Origin: Burkholderia multivorans ATCC BAA-247
GTDB lineage: Bacteria; Pseudomonadota; Gammaproteobacteria; Burkholderiales; Burkholderiaceae
Length of the DNA: 64,000 nucleotides
Direction of reading: 5' to 3'
Assembly: GCF_000959525.1 (NCBI RefSeq)
Contig: NZ_CP009831.1
Coordinates: forward strand, 1,364,001 to 1,428,000
The notes below the pieces were generated by a model that saw only the letters and a program-made list of their open reading frames with translations, made no database searches and was not told the DNA's origin. Below are positions 46,165-56,097 of the stretch, one piece after another. Each line of letters opens with the position of its first letter. Position 1 is the stretch's first letter. Made by a program: the position numbers and the translations under genes.

Positions 46165-46358
46165 CGTATGGATGCAGACTTTTAAAACGGACGATTGGCG
46201 AGTATCCTAAAAAAGCACTCCTCGTTCGGGCTGCGAGCCGCGTGCCCCTGGCTCCGGTCCGATCGTACTGCGGTCCCGTCGCGCGCGTCGCGACCTTGGC
46301 GGCATCCGCTGCGCGCCCGGCCGCACGACCTTTCCCTCAACAACCGTCAGGAGAGCTG

Positions 46359-47759
46359 GTGAGCCGTCTCGTCGTCGTATCGAATCGCATTGCAGATCCC
46401 CGTAAAGCCGCGGCCGGCGGTCTCGCCGTCGCCGTGAAAGACAGCCTGCAGGAAACGGGCGGCGTCTGGTTCGGCTGGAGCGGCAAGCTACGCAGCGCCG
46501 ACGCGCAGCCCGCACACGGCGACGACGTGCAGATCCAGAACGTCGGCGGCATTCAGCTCGCGACGATCGATCTCGACCCGCAGGATTACGACGCGTACTA
46601 CCTCGGCTACTCGAACAACGTGCTGTGGCCGGTGTTCCATTACCGGCTCGATCTCGCGCAGTTCGACCGCCGTTTCGCCGACGGCTACCGGCGCGTGAAC
46701 CAGCTGTTCGCGCGTCGGCTGCGCACGCTGCTGCGGCCCGACGACGTCGTGTGGGTTCACGACTATCAGCTGATTCCGCTCGCGGCCGAATTGCGCGCGA
46801 TGGGCTGCACGAATCCGATCGGCTTCTTCCTGCACATCCCGGTGCCGCCGCCGCCGATCATGGCTGCGATCCCGGAGCACGAATGGCTGATGCGCTCGCT
46901 GTTCGCGTACGACCTCGTCGGCTTCCAGACCGAGGCCGACCTGCTCCACTTCGAGCATTACGTCGAAGCGGAAGCCGGCGCCGCGCGCCTCGCGGACGGC
47001 CGGCTGCGCGCCTTCGGCCGCACGCTGTCGGCCGGCGCGTTTCCGATCGGCATCAACGTCGACGAATTCGCGGCGCTCGCCGACGATCGCGACGGCATCG
47101 ACATGTTCGAGCGGATGCGCGACGAGTATTCGCGCCGACAACTGCTCGTCGGCGTCGACCGGCTCGACTACACGAAGGGACTGCCGCAGCGCGTGCATGC
47201 GTTTCGGCAATTGCTCGAACAATATCCGGAGAACCGCAATCGCGCGACGCTGATCCAGATCGCGGCACCGAGCCGCGAGGATCTCGGCGCATACGACGAT
47301 CTGCGCCGCGAAATGGACAGTCTGTGCGGCGCGATCAACGGCGACTACGGCGAGCTCGAATGGATGCCGATGCGCTACATCCATCGCACGGTCGCGCGCA
47401 AGCGGCTGCCGGGACTCTATCGCGCGAGCCGCGTCGCGCTCGTGACGCCGCTGCGCGACGGGATGAATCTCGTCGCGAAGGAATTCCTCGCCGCGCAGGA
47501 CGAAGCCGATCCCGGCGTACTCGTGCTGTCGCGCTTCGCCGGTGCGGCCGAGCAGCTGAAGGAAGCGCTGCTCGTGAATCCGTACGACACGCAAGGCACC
47601 GCGCAGGCGATCCAGCGCGCGCTCGCGATGCCGCTCGACGAGCGCCGTCAGCGTCATGCCGCGCTGATGGCGACGTTGCGGCGCACCGACGTGCAGTGGT
47701 GGCGCAAGCGCTTTCTCGAAGCGCTCGCGGAAGCGGCCGAAGTCGCGGATGCGACGTAG
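46359..47759 (+). CDS. otsA: Alpha,alpha-trehalose-phosphate synthase (UDP-forming)
   Basis: This 466-aa GT20 glycosyltransferase makes trehalose 6-phosphate from UDP-glucose and glucose 6-phosphate. Motifs are VSNRIADPRKAAAGGLAVAV at the N-terminus, VWVHDYQLIPLAAELR, GFFLHIPVPPPP, VGVDRLDYTKGLPQR and LRDGMNLVAKEFLAAQ. The GTG at 46359 is chosen for its CAGGAGAG ribosome-binding site and the normal SRLVVVSNR start. The phosphatase otsB is not adjacent. The product is used in osmotic and stress protection. Confidence 0.95.
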   Translation: MSRLVVVSNRIADPRKAAAGGLAVAVKDSLQETGGVWFGWSGKLRSADAQPAHGDDVQIQNVGGIQLATIDLDPQDYDAYYLGYSNNVLWPVFHYRLDLAQFDRRFADGYRRVNQLFARRLRTLLRPDDVVWVHDYQLIPLAAELRAMGCTNPIGFFLHIPVPPPPIMAAIPEHEWLMRSLFAYDLVGFQTEADLLHFEHYVEAEAGAARLADGRLRAFGRTLSAGAFPIGINVDEFAALADDRDGIDMFERMRDEYSRRQLLVGVDRLDYTKGLPQRVHAFRQLLEQYPENRNRATLIQIAAPSREDLGAYDDLRREMDSLCGAINGDYGELEWMPMRYIHRTVARKRLPGLYRASRVALVTPLRDGMNLVAKEFLAAQDEADPGVLVLSRFAGAAEQLKEALLVNPYDTQGTAQAIQRALAMPLDERRQRHAALMATLRRTDVQWWRKRFLEALAEAAEVADAT

Positions 47760-47826
47760 CGCGTCGCGCGTCGACGGGCCCGCTTCGTCTGCGTCCAATC
47801 GCTCGCCGCATCGCGGCGTCACGGCT

Positions 47827-48294
47827 TTAAGTCCCCGTCTGTTCGCTGACCAGCAACGCGCCGTTCGCGTCGCGCACGTCGATCGAGATCGGAATGCCGG
47901 CCCGCACGCTTTCGGTCACCACGCAATACACATCGAAGCGCTCGAGCGCCTGCGCCGAGGTCGCGAGTTCGGCCCACGTGCGGCCGACCGAGAGGCGCAC
48001 CGCCATCGCGCCGACGCGCACGGCGCCCGCGTCGTCCTGAACCATGTCGACGTCGACGTGTGCGCCGACCGGCTGCGGATCGACGCGCTGCCGCTCGAGC
48101 GCGAACAGCAGGCTCGCCGCGAGACAGCTCGCGACGGACGCCGCCAGCAGCCGGACCGGGTTCGGTCCGCGGCCTTCGCCGAGCGGCGGCGGCTCGTCGG
48201 TCACGACCGGCGCCAGCGTCGTGCCGGCAAACGTCACTTCGAAGCTGAAACGCGCGCGCTGCGCGACATCGATCGATACGTGCACCTCGCTCAT
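47827..48294 (-). CDS. OsmC family protein
   Basis: This 155-aa protein of the OsmC/Ohr superfamily has the N-terminal beta strands and the helix RLLAASVASCLAASLLFALE with Cys near residue 57, where family members have their peroxidatic Cys. The second typical Cys occurs late (about residue 128, VYCVV). Many OsmC-like proteins reduce organic peroxides, and others of this subgroup have no known activity. It is convergent with otsA. The start is the ATG at 48292-48294. Confidence 0.88.
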   Translation of the reverse strand: MSEVHVSIDVAQRARFSFEVTFAGTTLAPVVTDEPPPLGEGRGPNPVRLLAASVASCLAASLLFALERQRVDPQPVGAHVDVDMVQDDAGAVRVGAMAVRLSVGRTWAELATSAQALERFDVYCVVTESVRAGIPISIDVRDANGALLVSEQTGT

Positions 48295-48446
48295 GGCGAC
48301 TCCGTCTAAGGCAAGGAAGGACAGGAAGACCGGTGCGTCGCGGCGCCGCGGGCATCGCTTGCGCGACGGGCGAACCGTATGCGGCGACGCGCGCGCAGCC
48401 GGCGGCGACCGGCGACGGGCGGCCGCCTCGAAGGCGAACACCTTCT

Positions 48447-50414
48447 TCAGCGATCGGGCTCGCGCGGCGGCCCGTACGCGACGAACTCGCGCTCGACTGC
48501 CGACGCGCGTTCCGGCGCGCGCGCCGGGCCGAGCGTCGCGGCACCCGCATCGCCGGCGCCGGCCGGCGGGTCGGCGCGACCGTCGATCAGCGCCTGCAGC
48601 GCGTCGTGCTCGACCACCTCGCACTGCAGCAGCCGGCGCGCGATGCGCTCGAGCGCGTCGCGCCGTTCGCCGAGCGTCGCCGCGACGCGCGCATGCGCAT
48701 CGGCGAGGAGCGTGCGCACCTCGTCGTCGATCAGACGCGCGGTATGTTCGCTGCAACGGCCGTCGCCCGGATGCCAGGCATTCGCGCTTCCGGTGCGGCC
48801 GTCGCCGTCGTCGAACGTCGCAAGCCCGAGCCGCTCGCTCATCCCGTACTGCATCACCATGTGGCGCGCCATCGCCGTCGCGCGTTCGAGATCGTTCTGC
48901 GCGCCGGTCGACACGTCGCCGAACGCGAGCTCTTCCGCGACGCGTCCGCCGAGCAGCACGTCGAGACGATCCATCAGTTCGCTCTTGCGCAGCACGTAGC
49001 GGTCCTCGGTCGGCACCTGCTGCGTGTAGCCGAGCGCCGCGACGCCGCGCGGAATGATCGACACCTTCTTCACCGGATCGCAGTGCGCGCGGCACTGCGC
49101 GACGAGCGCGTGGCCGGCCTCGTGATAGGCGATCGTCGTCTTCTCCTGTTCGTTCATCACGCGGCTCTTGCGCTCCATGCCCGTCATCGCGCGGTCGATC
49201 GCCTCGTCGAAGTCGTCCATGCCGATCGCCGCGCGCCCGAGCTCGGCCGCGTGCAGCGCGGCTTCGTTCACGACGTTCGCGAGATCGGCGCCGACGAAGC
49301 CCGGCGTGCGCGACGCAAGCTCGCCGAGATCGACGTCGGCGGCCAGCTTCACGCGCTTCACGTGCACGCCGAGAATCTGCCGGCGACCGTTCAGATCGGG
49401 GCGATCGATCGCGATGTGCCGGTCGAAGCGGCCCGGACGCAGCAGCGCGGGGTCGAGGATCTCGGGCCGGTTGGTCGCGGCCATGATGATCACGCCGGAA
49501 TTGGCCTGGAAGCCGTCCATCTCGACGAGCAGCTGATTGAGCGTCTGCTCGCGCTCGTCGTTGCCGGACATCGGGCCGACGCCGCGCACCTTGCCCAGCG
49601 CATCGAGCTCGTCGACGAACACGATGCACGGCGCCTTCTGCTGCGCCTGCTCGAACAAATCGCGCACGCGCGCGGCGCCGACGCCGACGAACATCTCGAC
49701 GAACGCCGAGCCGCTGATCGAGAAGAACGGCACCGCGGCCTCGCCGGCGACCGCACGCGCGAGCAGCGTCTTGCCCGTGCCCGGTGCGCCGACGACCAGC
49801 ACGCCCTTCGGAATCTTGCCGCCGAGCCGCTGATAGCGCTCGGGATTGCGCAGGAACGCGACGATCTGCTGCAGCTCGGCCTTCGCTTCGTCGATGCCGG
49901 CAATGTCGTCAAACGTGATGCCGGTTTCCTGCTGCACGTAGACGCGCGCGCGGCTCTTGCCCATCCCCGTGAAATCCTGCAGCCCGCCGCGTCGTCGCAG
50001 CATCAGCGTCCAGACGAACGCGAACGCGGCCAGCGGCAGCAGCCACGACGCGAGCGAGACGAGCCAGCTCGTATCCGGCGCGCCGCGGTAGCGGATGCCG
50101 GCTGCCGTCAGCGTATCGATCAGCCGCTCGTCGGGCACGCGCTCGGTCGTGAAGCGCCACGGCGCGCCGGCCGTCTTCGCGGCATCGGCATCGGACGCCG
50201 GCAGCATCGCGGCCGCCTTCGGCATGCGCAGCGTGCCCGAGATCGACGCGGAGCCGATCTCGAGATCGTCGACGAGCCGCGCATCGACGAGCCGGTGGAA
50301 ATCGCTGTATGCGATCGACGTCGCCGCCGGCCGCAGCGTCAGCAATTGCGCGGCGAACAGCACGAAGAAACCCGCCGCGATCAGCAGCCCCGGGTAGTCG
50401 AATTTCCTGTCCAT
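48447..50414 (-). CDS. FtsH-type ATP-dependent zinc metalloprotease, accessory copy
   Basis: This 655-aa membrane AAA+ protease has a first transmembrane helix ([18 protein letters not shown]), a periplasmic domain of about 90 residues and a second helix ([17 protein letters not shown]). The ATPase has Walker [15 protein letters not shown], pore motif [11 protein letters not shown] and Walker B-like [11 protein letters not shown]. The second region of homology is [20 protein letters not shown]. The protease motif is HEAGHALVA with a further Asp ligand in [16 protein letters not shown]. Motifs are complete. Its context (no rrmJ or folP nearby) indicates it is not the housekeeping ftsH. An in-frame ATG at 50480 would add 22 hydrophilic residues. 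Confidence 0.9.
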   Translation of the reverse strand: MDRKFDYPGLLIAAGFFVLFAAQLLTLRPAATSIAYSDFHRLVDARLVDDLEIGSASISGTLRMPKAAAMLPASDADAAKTAGAPWRFTTERVPDERLIDTLTAAGIRYRGAPDTSWLVSLASWLLPLAAFAFVWTLMLRRRGGLQDFTGMGKSRARVYVQQETGITFDDIAGIDEAKAELQQIVAFLRNPERYQRLGGKIPKGVLVVGAPGTGKTLLARAVAGEAAVPFFSISGSAFVEMFVGVGAARVRDLFEQAQQKAPCIVFVDELDALGKVRGVGPMSGNDEREQTLNQLLVEMDGFQANSGVIIMAATNRPEILDPALLRPGRFDRHIAIDRPDLNGRRQILGVHVKRVKLAADVDLGELASRTPGFVGADLANVVNEAALHAAELGRAAIGMDDFDEAIDRAMTGMERKSRVMNEQEKTTIAYHEAGHALVAQCRAHCDPVKKVSIIPRGVAALGYTQQVPTEDRYVLRKSELMDRLDVLLGGRVAEELAFGDVSTGAQNDLERATAMARHMVMQYGMSERLGLATFDDGDGRTGSANAWHPGDGRCSEHTARLIDDEVRTLLADAHARVAATLGERRDALERIARRLLQCEVVEHDALQALIDGRADPPAGAGDAGAATLGPARAPERASAVEREFVAYGPPREPDR

Positions 50415-50642
50415 GGCATCGGCATGCGCGGCGAAGCCGCACGTCGTGCGCTTCGTCGTCGTTTCGTTTCGTCGCATCAATGACGCCGCGGCGTCGCCGC
50501 GGGCCTGCGCCGCCGCGCGGCATTCGCGCCGGCCGCCCGTCGCGACGCGCGGCCCGTCGATTCCAGTCTAGTTCGCGCACGCGCGTCGCGCATGCGCGGC
50601 CGCAGCACGCCGCGCGCGCCTTTCGCTGCCGGGCGCGGTCGC

Positions 50643-50675
50643 GCTATAGTCGCGTTCATGACAATTTCATGACAA
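50643..50675 (-). promoter_or_regulatory. Pho-box-like promoter pointing toward the FtsH gene
   Basis: On the minus strand two half-sites TTGTCAT (50675-50669 and 50664-50658) are separated by four bases. Nine bases after them comes TATAGC (50648-50643), the geometry of PhoB-activated promoters in which the box replaces the -35. The plus strand has TATAGT at 50645-50650. The site lies between the divergent protease and phosphatase genes and may control either or both. Confidence 0.55.
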
Positions 50676-50764
50676 CGGCCGCCCGGTGCGGCGGCCGCAA
50701 CCGCGCGGCGTCGGCCGAACGCCGGCGCATCGAGCGACATCCCAACCCGCGAGGAGCACACGAC

Positions 50765-52429
50765 GTGAACGACACCCCCGATCGCCCCGACGACCTTCCC
50801 GACGATCCCGACCGCCGCCGTGTGCTCGGCGGCCTCGCCGCACTCGGCGCGGGCCTCGCGCTGAACGGCTGCGAAACCGCGCCCGGCGGCGCGCCGCGTT
50901 CCGCGGCCGACCTGCGCGTCGACGCAGCGCTGCGCCACCATGTGCGCCACATCGTCGTGATCTACGCGGAGAATCGCAGCTTCGCGAATCTGTACGGCGA
51001 TTTCCCGGGCGTGCGCTATCCGTTGAGCGCGGTGGCGCCCGAGCAGGCGCAGCAGCTCGACCGCGACGGCAAGACGCCGCTGCCGGTGCTGCCGAAGATC
51101 TGGGGCGGCCTCGTGCCGCAGGCGCAGGAAGTGAACGGCAAGCGCTACATGATCGGCGAGCGCGACATCGACAAGCTGCCGAACGGGCCGTTCCAGCTGA
51201 CGGACAAGGACCGCAAGCCGCTGCCGAACGGCGTGATCACGCGCGACCTGTGGCACCGCTTCTATCAGAACCAGATGCAGATCGCGGCGGGCCGCAACAA
51301 CCAGTTCGCCGCATGGGCCGACTCGGGCGGCCTCGTGATGGGCCATTACCGCAATTCGGCCGACACGTTGCGCCTATGGAATCTCGCGCGTCAATACACG
51401 CTGTGCGACAACTTCTTCATGGCCGCATTCGGCGGCTCCTGGCTGAACCATATGTACCTGATCGGCGCACAGCCGCCGCGCTACCCGGATGCGCACAAGC
51501 ACCCGCACGCGGCAAAGCTGCTGTCGGTGCTCGACGGCGACGATCCGGCCGGCACGCGGCTGAAGCTGGCCGCCGATTCGCCGGCGTCGGCGCTCGACGG
51601 CCCGCCGAAGTTCGTCGGCGACGGCCCGCTGACGCCCGACGGTTACGGCGTGAACACGATGGCGCCGCCGTACCAGCCGAGCTACGTGCCGCCGCCCGCG
51701 AACGGCAACTCCGCGTTCGCCGATCCGGACGACCATCGCGTGCTGCCGCCGCAGGTCTACGCGACGATCGGCGACCGGCTCTCGGAGAAGCAGATCGACT
51801 GGGCGTGGTATAGCGGCGCGTGGCAGTACGCGCTCGAGCATCGCGACACGGGCACCGTGCCCGATTTCCAGTACCACCACCAGCCTTTCAACTACTTCGC
51901 GAACTACGCGCCCGGCACCGAAGCGCGCCGCCGGCATTTGCGCGATGCAGGGCTCGGCGACGATCCGTCGACGAACCGTTTCATCGCCGACATCGACGCG
52001 GGCCGCCTGCCCGCCGTCGCGTTCTACAAGCCGCAAGGCAACCTGAACATGCATGCGGGCTACGCGGACGTCGAGTCGGGCGACCGCCACATCGCGACCG
52101 TGATCGAGCATATCCGGCGCGGGCCGCAGTGGGAGAACACGGTGATCGTGATGACACACGACGAGAACGGCGGCTGGTGGGATCACGTCGCGCCGCCGGT
52201 CGGCGACCGCTGGGGCCCCGGCTCGCGGATTCCCGCGCTCGTGATCGCGCCGTTCGCGAAAAAGGGCTACGTCGACCACACGCTGTACGACACGAACTCG
52301 ATCCTGCGCTTCATCAGCCGCGTGCACGGCCTCGCGCCGCTCGACGGAATCGTCGCGCGCAACCAGGCATTCGCGGCACGCGGCGCGACGCCGCCCGGCG
52401 ATCTGACCAACGCGCTCGATCTCGGTTGA
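50765..52429 (+). CDS. AcpA-type acid phosphatase/phosphoesterase (Tat lipoprotein)
   Basis: This 554-aa secreted enzyme of the phospholipase C/AcpA superfamily has a start region with DRRRVLGGLAALGAGLALNG followed by Cys, a combined twin-arginine and lipobox signal. Conserved segments are HIVVIYAENRSFANLYGDFP (metal and nucleophile region) and CDNFFMAAFGGSWLNHMYLI. Later come YADVESGDRHIATVIEHIRR and IVMTHDENGGWWDHVAPP, which carries metal ligands. It should release phosphate from organic phosphoesters at the cell surface. GAGGAG precedes the GTG start, and the Pho-box-like site upstream fits phosphate-starvation control. Confidence 0.88.
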   Translation: MNDTPDRPDDLPDDPDRRRVLGGLAALGAGLALNGCETAPGGAPRSAADLRVDAALRHHVRHIVVIYAENRSFANLYGDFPGVRYPLSAVAPEQAQQLDRDGKTPLPVLPKIWGGLVPQAQEVNGKRYMIGERDIDKLPNGPFQLTDKDRKPLPNGVITRDLWHRFYQNQMQIAAGRNNQFAAWADSGGLVMGHYRNSADTLRLWNLARQYTLCDNFFMAAFGGSWLNHMYLIGAQPPRYPDAHKHPHAAKLLSVLDGDDPAGTRLKLAADSPASALDGPPKFVGDGPLTPDGYGVNTMAPPYQPSYVPPPANGNSAFADPDDHRVLPPQVYATIGDRLSEKQIDWAWYSGAWQYALEHRDTGTVPDFQYHHQPFNYFANYAPGTEARRRHLRDAGLGDDPSTNRFIADIDAGRLPAVAFYKPQGNLNMHAGYADVESGDRHIATVIEHIRRGPQWENTVIVMTHDENGGWWDHVAPPVGDRWGPGSRIPALVIAPFAKKGYVDHTLYDTNSILRFISRVHGLAPLDGIVARNQAFAARGATPPGDLTNALDLG

Positions 52430-52542
52430 GCATCTGTCGTCGTGCCGCGCGTGCGATCGACGAAGCGGCTCGCGGGACATCGTGCGCCGCGTCCCGCGGC
52501 AGTCGCATCCGCCGTCGCATCGCGTCGCCTTTCGTGTCGCTG

Positions 52543-52584
52543 AAAAAAACGCCCCGCTGCCGGTTCGGTGCCGACAGCGGGGCG
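52543..52584 (-). terminator. Rho-independent terminator of pckG
   Basis: A perfect 10-bp stem (CGCCCCGCTG / CAGCGGGGCG, 52550-52584) is followed, in the minus-strand sense, by a seven-base U run from AAAAAAA at 52543-52549. It begins 19 bp after the pckG stop and is the clearest terminator in this part of the window. Confidence 0.92.
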
Positions 52585-52603
52585 TCGCGGACGATGCCGA
52601 TTG

Positions 52604-54469
52604 TCAGGCGTCGAGACGCTGCTCGATCTTCTTCATCGTGTCGGTCAGTTCAGCCGGCAGCCGCAGCTTCAGCGTATCGAACAGCGCCGCGTGCAGCTTC
52701 AGCTCTTCGCGCCATTCTTCCGCGTTCATCGACGTGACCGCGTCGAACTGCTCGCGCGTGAAGTCGAGGCCGTCCCAGTGCAGATCGTCATACGCGGGCG
52801 ACACGCCGAACGCATGCTCGCTGCCGCCGCCCTCGCCTTCGAGACGATCGAGCATCCACTTCAGCACGCGCATGTTCTCGCCGAATCCCGGCCATACGAA
52901 GCGGCCGTCCGCGTCCTTGCGGAACCAGTTCACGCAATAGATCTTCGGCAGCGTCGCGCCGGCGCGCTCCAGCTGCTTGCCGAGCTTCAGCCAGTGCGCG
53001 AAGTAGTCGCTCATGTTGTAGCCGCAGAACGGCAGCATCGCGAACGGGTCGCGCCGCACGACGCCCTGCTGGCCGGCGGCTGCAGCCGTCGTTTCGGAAC
53101 CCATCGTCGCGGCCATGTACACGCCTTCGACCCAGTCGCGCGCTTCGGTCACGAGCGGCACCGTGGTCGAGCGGCGTCCGCCGAAGATGAATGCGTCGAT
53201 CGGCACGCCGGCCGGGTTCTCCCAGTCGGCGTCGATCGACGGGCACTGCGCGGCCGGCGCGGTGAAGCGCGAGTTCGGATGCGCGGCCTTGCGGCCCGTT
53301 TCCTTGCCGATTTCCGGCGTCCACGTATTGCCTTGCCAGTCGGTCAGCTTCGCCGGCGGCGTGTCGGTCAGCCCTTCCCACCATACGTCGCCGTCTTCGG
53401 TCAGCGCGACGTTCGTGAAGATCACGTTTTCCTTCAGCGTCGCGAGCGCATTCGGATTCGTCTTCTCGCCGGTGCCGGGCGCGACGCCGAAATAGCCGGC
53501 CTCCGGGTTGATCGCGTAGAGCCGGCCGTCGGCGCCCGGCTTCAGCCACGCGATATCGTCGCCGATCGTCGTGACCTTCCAGCCGTCGAAGCCCTGCGGC
53601 GGAATCAGCATGGCGAAGTTCGTCTTGCCGCATGCGGACGGGAACGCGGCCGCGACGTGATACTTCTTGCCGGCCGGAGACGTCACGCCGAGGATCAGCA
53701 TGTGTTCGGCGAGCCAGCCCTGATCGCGGCCCATCGTCGATGCGATCCGCAGCGCGAAGCATTTCTTGCCGAGCAGCGCATTGCCGCCGTAGCCGGAGCC
53801 GAAGCTCCAGATCTCGCGCGTCTCGGGGAAATGCACGATGTACTTGACCGGATTGCACGGCCACGACACGTCCTGCTGACCAGGCTCGAGCGGATGACCG
53901 ACGCTGTGCACGCACGGCACGAATTCGCCGTCTTCGCCGAGCACGTCGTATACGTCGCGTCCCATGCGCGTCATGATCCGCATGTTCACCGCGACGTACG
54001 GACTGTCGGACAGCTCGACGCCGATATGCGCGATCGGCGAGCCGAGCGGGCCCATCGAGAACGGCACGACATACAGTGTGCGACCGCGCATCGAGCCGCG
54101 GAACAGCCCGTCGAGCGTTTCGCGCATTTCGTCGGGCGCGATCCAGTTGTTGGTCGGGCCGACGTCGTCGCGCGACGCGGCGCAGATGAACGTGCGGTCT
54201 TCGACGCGCGCGACGTCCGACGGATCGGACTGCGCGAGATACGAGTTCGGGCGCTTCGCCGGATTCAGGCGCTTGAGCGTGCCCTGATCGACCATCGCCT
54301 GACACAGCGCGTCGTATTCGGCCTGCGAGCCGTCGCACCAGACGACGCGTTCGGGCTCCGTCAGTTCGGCGATGCGCGCGACCCAGTCGATCAGTTTGCG
54401 GTGTTTGACGAAAGCGGGGGGAGCGATCAGCGGGCCGTGTGTCGCTTCGGCCAGATTGTTGTGCGACAT
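52604..54469 (-). CDS. pckG: Phosphoenolpyruvate carboxykinase (GTP)
   Basis: This 621-aa GTP-dependent PEPCK converts oxaloacetate and GTP to PEP and CO2, the first step of gluconeogenesis. The P-loop variant [19 protein letters not shown] with its reactive Cys is diagnostic for the GTP class. [26 protein letters not shown] and [18 protein letters not shown] also match. The ATG at 54467-54469 gives the expected [20 protein letters not shown] start. It is monocistronic with its own terminator. A long open frame exists on the opposite strand but is only a GC-codon shadow. Confidence 0.96.
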   Translation of the reverse strand: MSHNNLAEATHGPLIAPPAFVKHRKLIDWVARIAELTEPERVVWCDGSQAEYDALCQAMVDQGTLKRLNPAKRPNSYLAQSDPSDVARVEDRTFICAASRDDVGPTNNWIAPDEMRETLDGLFRGSMRGRTLYVVPFSMGPLGSPIAHIGVELSDSPYVAVNMRIMTRMGRDVYDVLGEDGEFVPCVHSVGHPLEPGQQDVSWPCNPVKYIVHFPETREIWSFGSGYGGNALLGKKCFALRIASTMGRDQGWLAEHMLILGVTSPAGKKYHVAAAFPSACGKTNFAMLIPPQGFDGWKVTTIGDDIAWLKPGADGRLYAINPEAGYFGVAPGTGEKTNPNALATLKENVIFTNVALTEDGDVWWEGLTDTPPAKLTDWQGNTWTPEIGKETGRKAAHPNSRFTAPAAQCPSIDADWENPAGVPIDAFIFGGRRSTTVPLVTEARDWVEGVYMAATMGSETTAAAAGQQGVVRRDPFAMLPFCGYNMSDYFAHWLKLGKQLERAGATLPKIYCVNWFRKDADGRFVWPGFGENMRVLKWMLDRLEGEGGGSEHAFGVSPAYDDLHWDGLDFTREQFDAVTSMNAEEWREELKLHAALFDTLKLRLPAELTDTMKKIEQRLDA

Positions 54470-55111
54470 GATGACGTCTCCAGATTTATTGGGCGGGGAT
54501 CGGGGATGCGGGCGAGGCCCGCGAGATGCGGAATGCGTGCGGAGGGCAGGATGCGGCGACGCGCAGGTCGGAGCGCGCGGATTCAGCGCGTGTCGATGCC
54601 GCGAGGCGTGCGAGAGAAAGTGAAGTCTCTTGAGAGGGTGCGAACGCGAGTTTCGCCATGCATGCAACCTGCCGAACAACTCCATGACGGCCAGCATACC
54701 ATCGCCGATTTGGCCCGCGCGTTGCGTTGCAACAAGAAACAAATCTGACGAACCGTCGGCACGCGCGTTGCGTACCGGTCGTTTTTACTGCTTCGCTGCG
54801 CACCGCACGTCGGACGAAACGGCCGGAACGTCCGCCGCACAAGGGTTTCGCGGACGCGGCAATTTCGGCCTGTCGCGCAGCGACGCGTGCGCGACATCGA
54901 CGGGTGGCGCGTGTCCGTGTTTTCGCTACTCAGGCAAACCCTGAATTAGGTTGCGTACACAAACATCTCTCTCGCGCGTACCCGATCAAAGCGGCGCGAC
55001 AGACAATCGGGAGTAACACGCATCTCTTCGACCGCGTCATCGCGTTGCCCGCGCGTAGCCGTCGACTTCGAGCGACATCGACGGGACGAATCGCTGCACA
55101 CCGCGCGATAT
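54470..55111. other. Long intergenic region between pckG and a divergent regulator
   Basis: About 640 bp contain no ORF with believable composition or ribosome-binding site. The part next to pckG should hold its promoter and 5' leader on the minus strand; an A-rich patch (AACAAGAAACAAATC, about 54730-54744) is the likeliest place. The rest is mixed sequence without repeats I could define. Confidence 0.45.
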
Positions 55112-55140
55112 TTTGCATGCCGTGACAAAACGTCTATACT
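55112..55140 (+). promoter_or_regulatory. Sigma-70 promoter for the regulator/ammonia-lyase pair
   Basis: TTTGCA (55112-55117), 17 bases, and TATACT (55135-55140) form a good sigma-70 promoter. It lies about 200 bp before the DauR-like start codon, leaving a long 5' leader. Confidence 0.6.
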
Positions 55141-55340
55141 TGGACGAACTGTCAAACAGGGAAAATCGCGCGTATCGGTCGCCTGTGGCCGCGCGTTGCG
55201 ACTCCCGTTTCATCCTGCCGGACCGACATGCACGATCGCCCTGCTTTGCACTCTCGGTGTAGCCTGCCGAACCGAAACGGCATCCGCTTTCACGCCGGCG
55301 CGCGCATCGCAATCTCGCCGCACGCATGCGGAGTGCGTCG

Positions 55341-56036
55341 ATGAAGCCGAAAGCGCGAACGTCCGCCGTTGCGCAAGCGAAGCGCACGAGCCGCCGGCCC
55401 GCCGCATCGGCGGTGTCGTTGAAATCGGAGCAGGCCTCGCTGATCGAACAGGTGCAGCGCATCGCCGAAGGGCTCGGCCAGATGTTCGCGCCGTTCACCG
55501 AAGTCGTCGTGCATGATCTGCGCACGCCGAAGCAGGCGATCCTCGCGATTCACAACAATCTGTCGGGCCGCGCGGTCGGCGAGCCGGCTACCGAACTCGG
55601 GCTCGCGCGCATCGCGGACGACGATTTCCCGCCGGTGCTCGCAAACTACCCGAACCGCTTCGCGGACGGCCGCACGGCGAAGAGCACCTCGATCGGTATC
55701 AAGGACTCGAGCGGGCGCTACGTCGCCGCACTGTGCCTGAATGCGGACGTCACGCTGTTCCGCGGCTTTCAGCACATGCTCGCGCAGTTCTGCAGCACCG
55801 ACGGCGACGCGGTGCCCGACACGCTCGACCCGGCGGGCGCCGATGCGATCCGTCAGCGGATCGACGCGTTCGCGACGCGGCTTGCCGCCACGCCACGCGA
55901 GCTGAAGACGGAGCAGCGCCGCGAACTGATGCAGACGTTGAAGGCGGACGGTTTGCTCGAGATCCGGCGCGCGATGGAGATCGTGTCGCAGCATCTCGGC
56001 GTGTCGCGCGCGACGGTGTACAACGATGCGAAATGA
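55341..56036 (+). CDS. DauR/YheO-type helix-turn-helix regulator
   Basis: This 231-aa regulator has a basic N-terminal tail. A YheO-like PAS domain follows (about residues 30-150; FAPFTEVVVHDLRTPKQAIL, IKDSSGRYVAALCLNADVTL). A C-terminal helix-turn-helix (AMEIVSQHLGVSRATVYNDA) lies at the end. DauR regulates D-arginine catabolism in Pseudomonas; relatives often sit next to amino-acid lyase genes, as here. CGGAG lies 6 bases before the ATG at 55341; a second ATG at 55326 is in frame. It likely controls the ammonia-lyase gene 61 bp downstream. Confidence 0.87.
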   Translation: MKPKARTSAVAQAKRTSRRPAASAVSLKSEQASLIEQVQRIAEGLGQMFAPFTEVVVHDLRTPKQAILAIHNNLSGRAVGEPATELGLARIADDDFPPVLANYPNRFADGRTAKSTSIGIKDSSGRYVAALCLNADVTLFRGFQHMLAQFCSTDGDAVPDTLDPAGADAIRQRIDAFATRLAATPRELKTEQRRELMQTLKADGLLEIRRAMEIVSQHLGVSRATVYNDAK

Positions 56037-56097
56037 TGCACGGGCGCGGCATGCCGCCGTGCCCGGCTGTTGACGGACTCTTTCACTCGAGCGACTC

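Noticed and set aside
47804-47818. CGCCGC-ATC-GCGGCG hairpin between otsA and the OsmC gene as a bidirectional terminator
   Set aside because: The stem has a 3-nt loop but no T-run on either side; GC-rich repeats of this size are expected by chance here.
52568-54748. A 726-codon open frame antisense to pckG
   Set aside because: The pckG frame is unmistakable and has its own terminator; the antisense frame is a GC-codon shadow.
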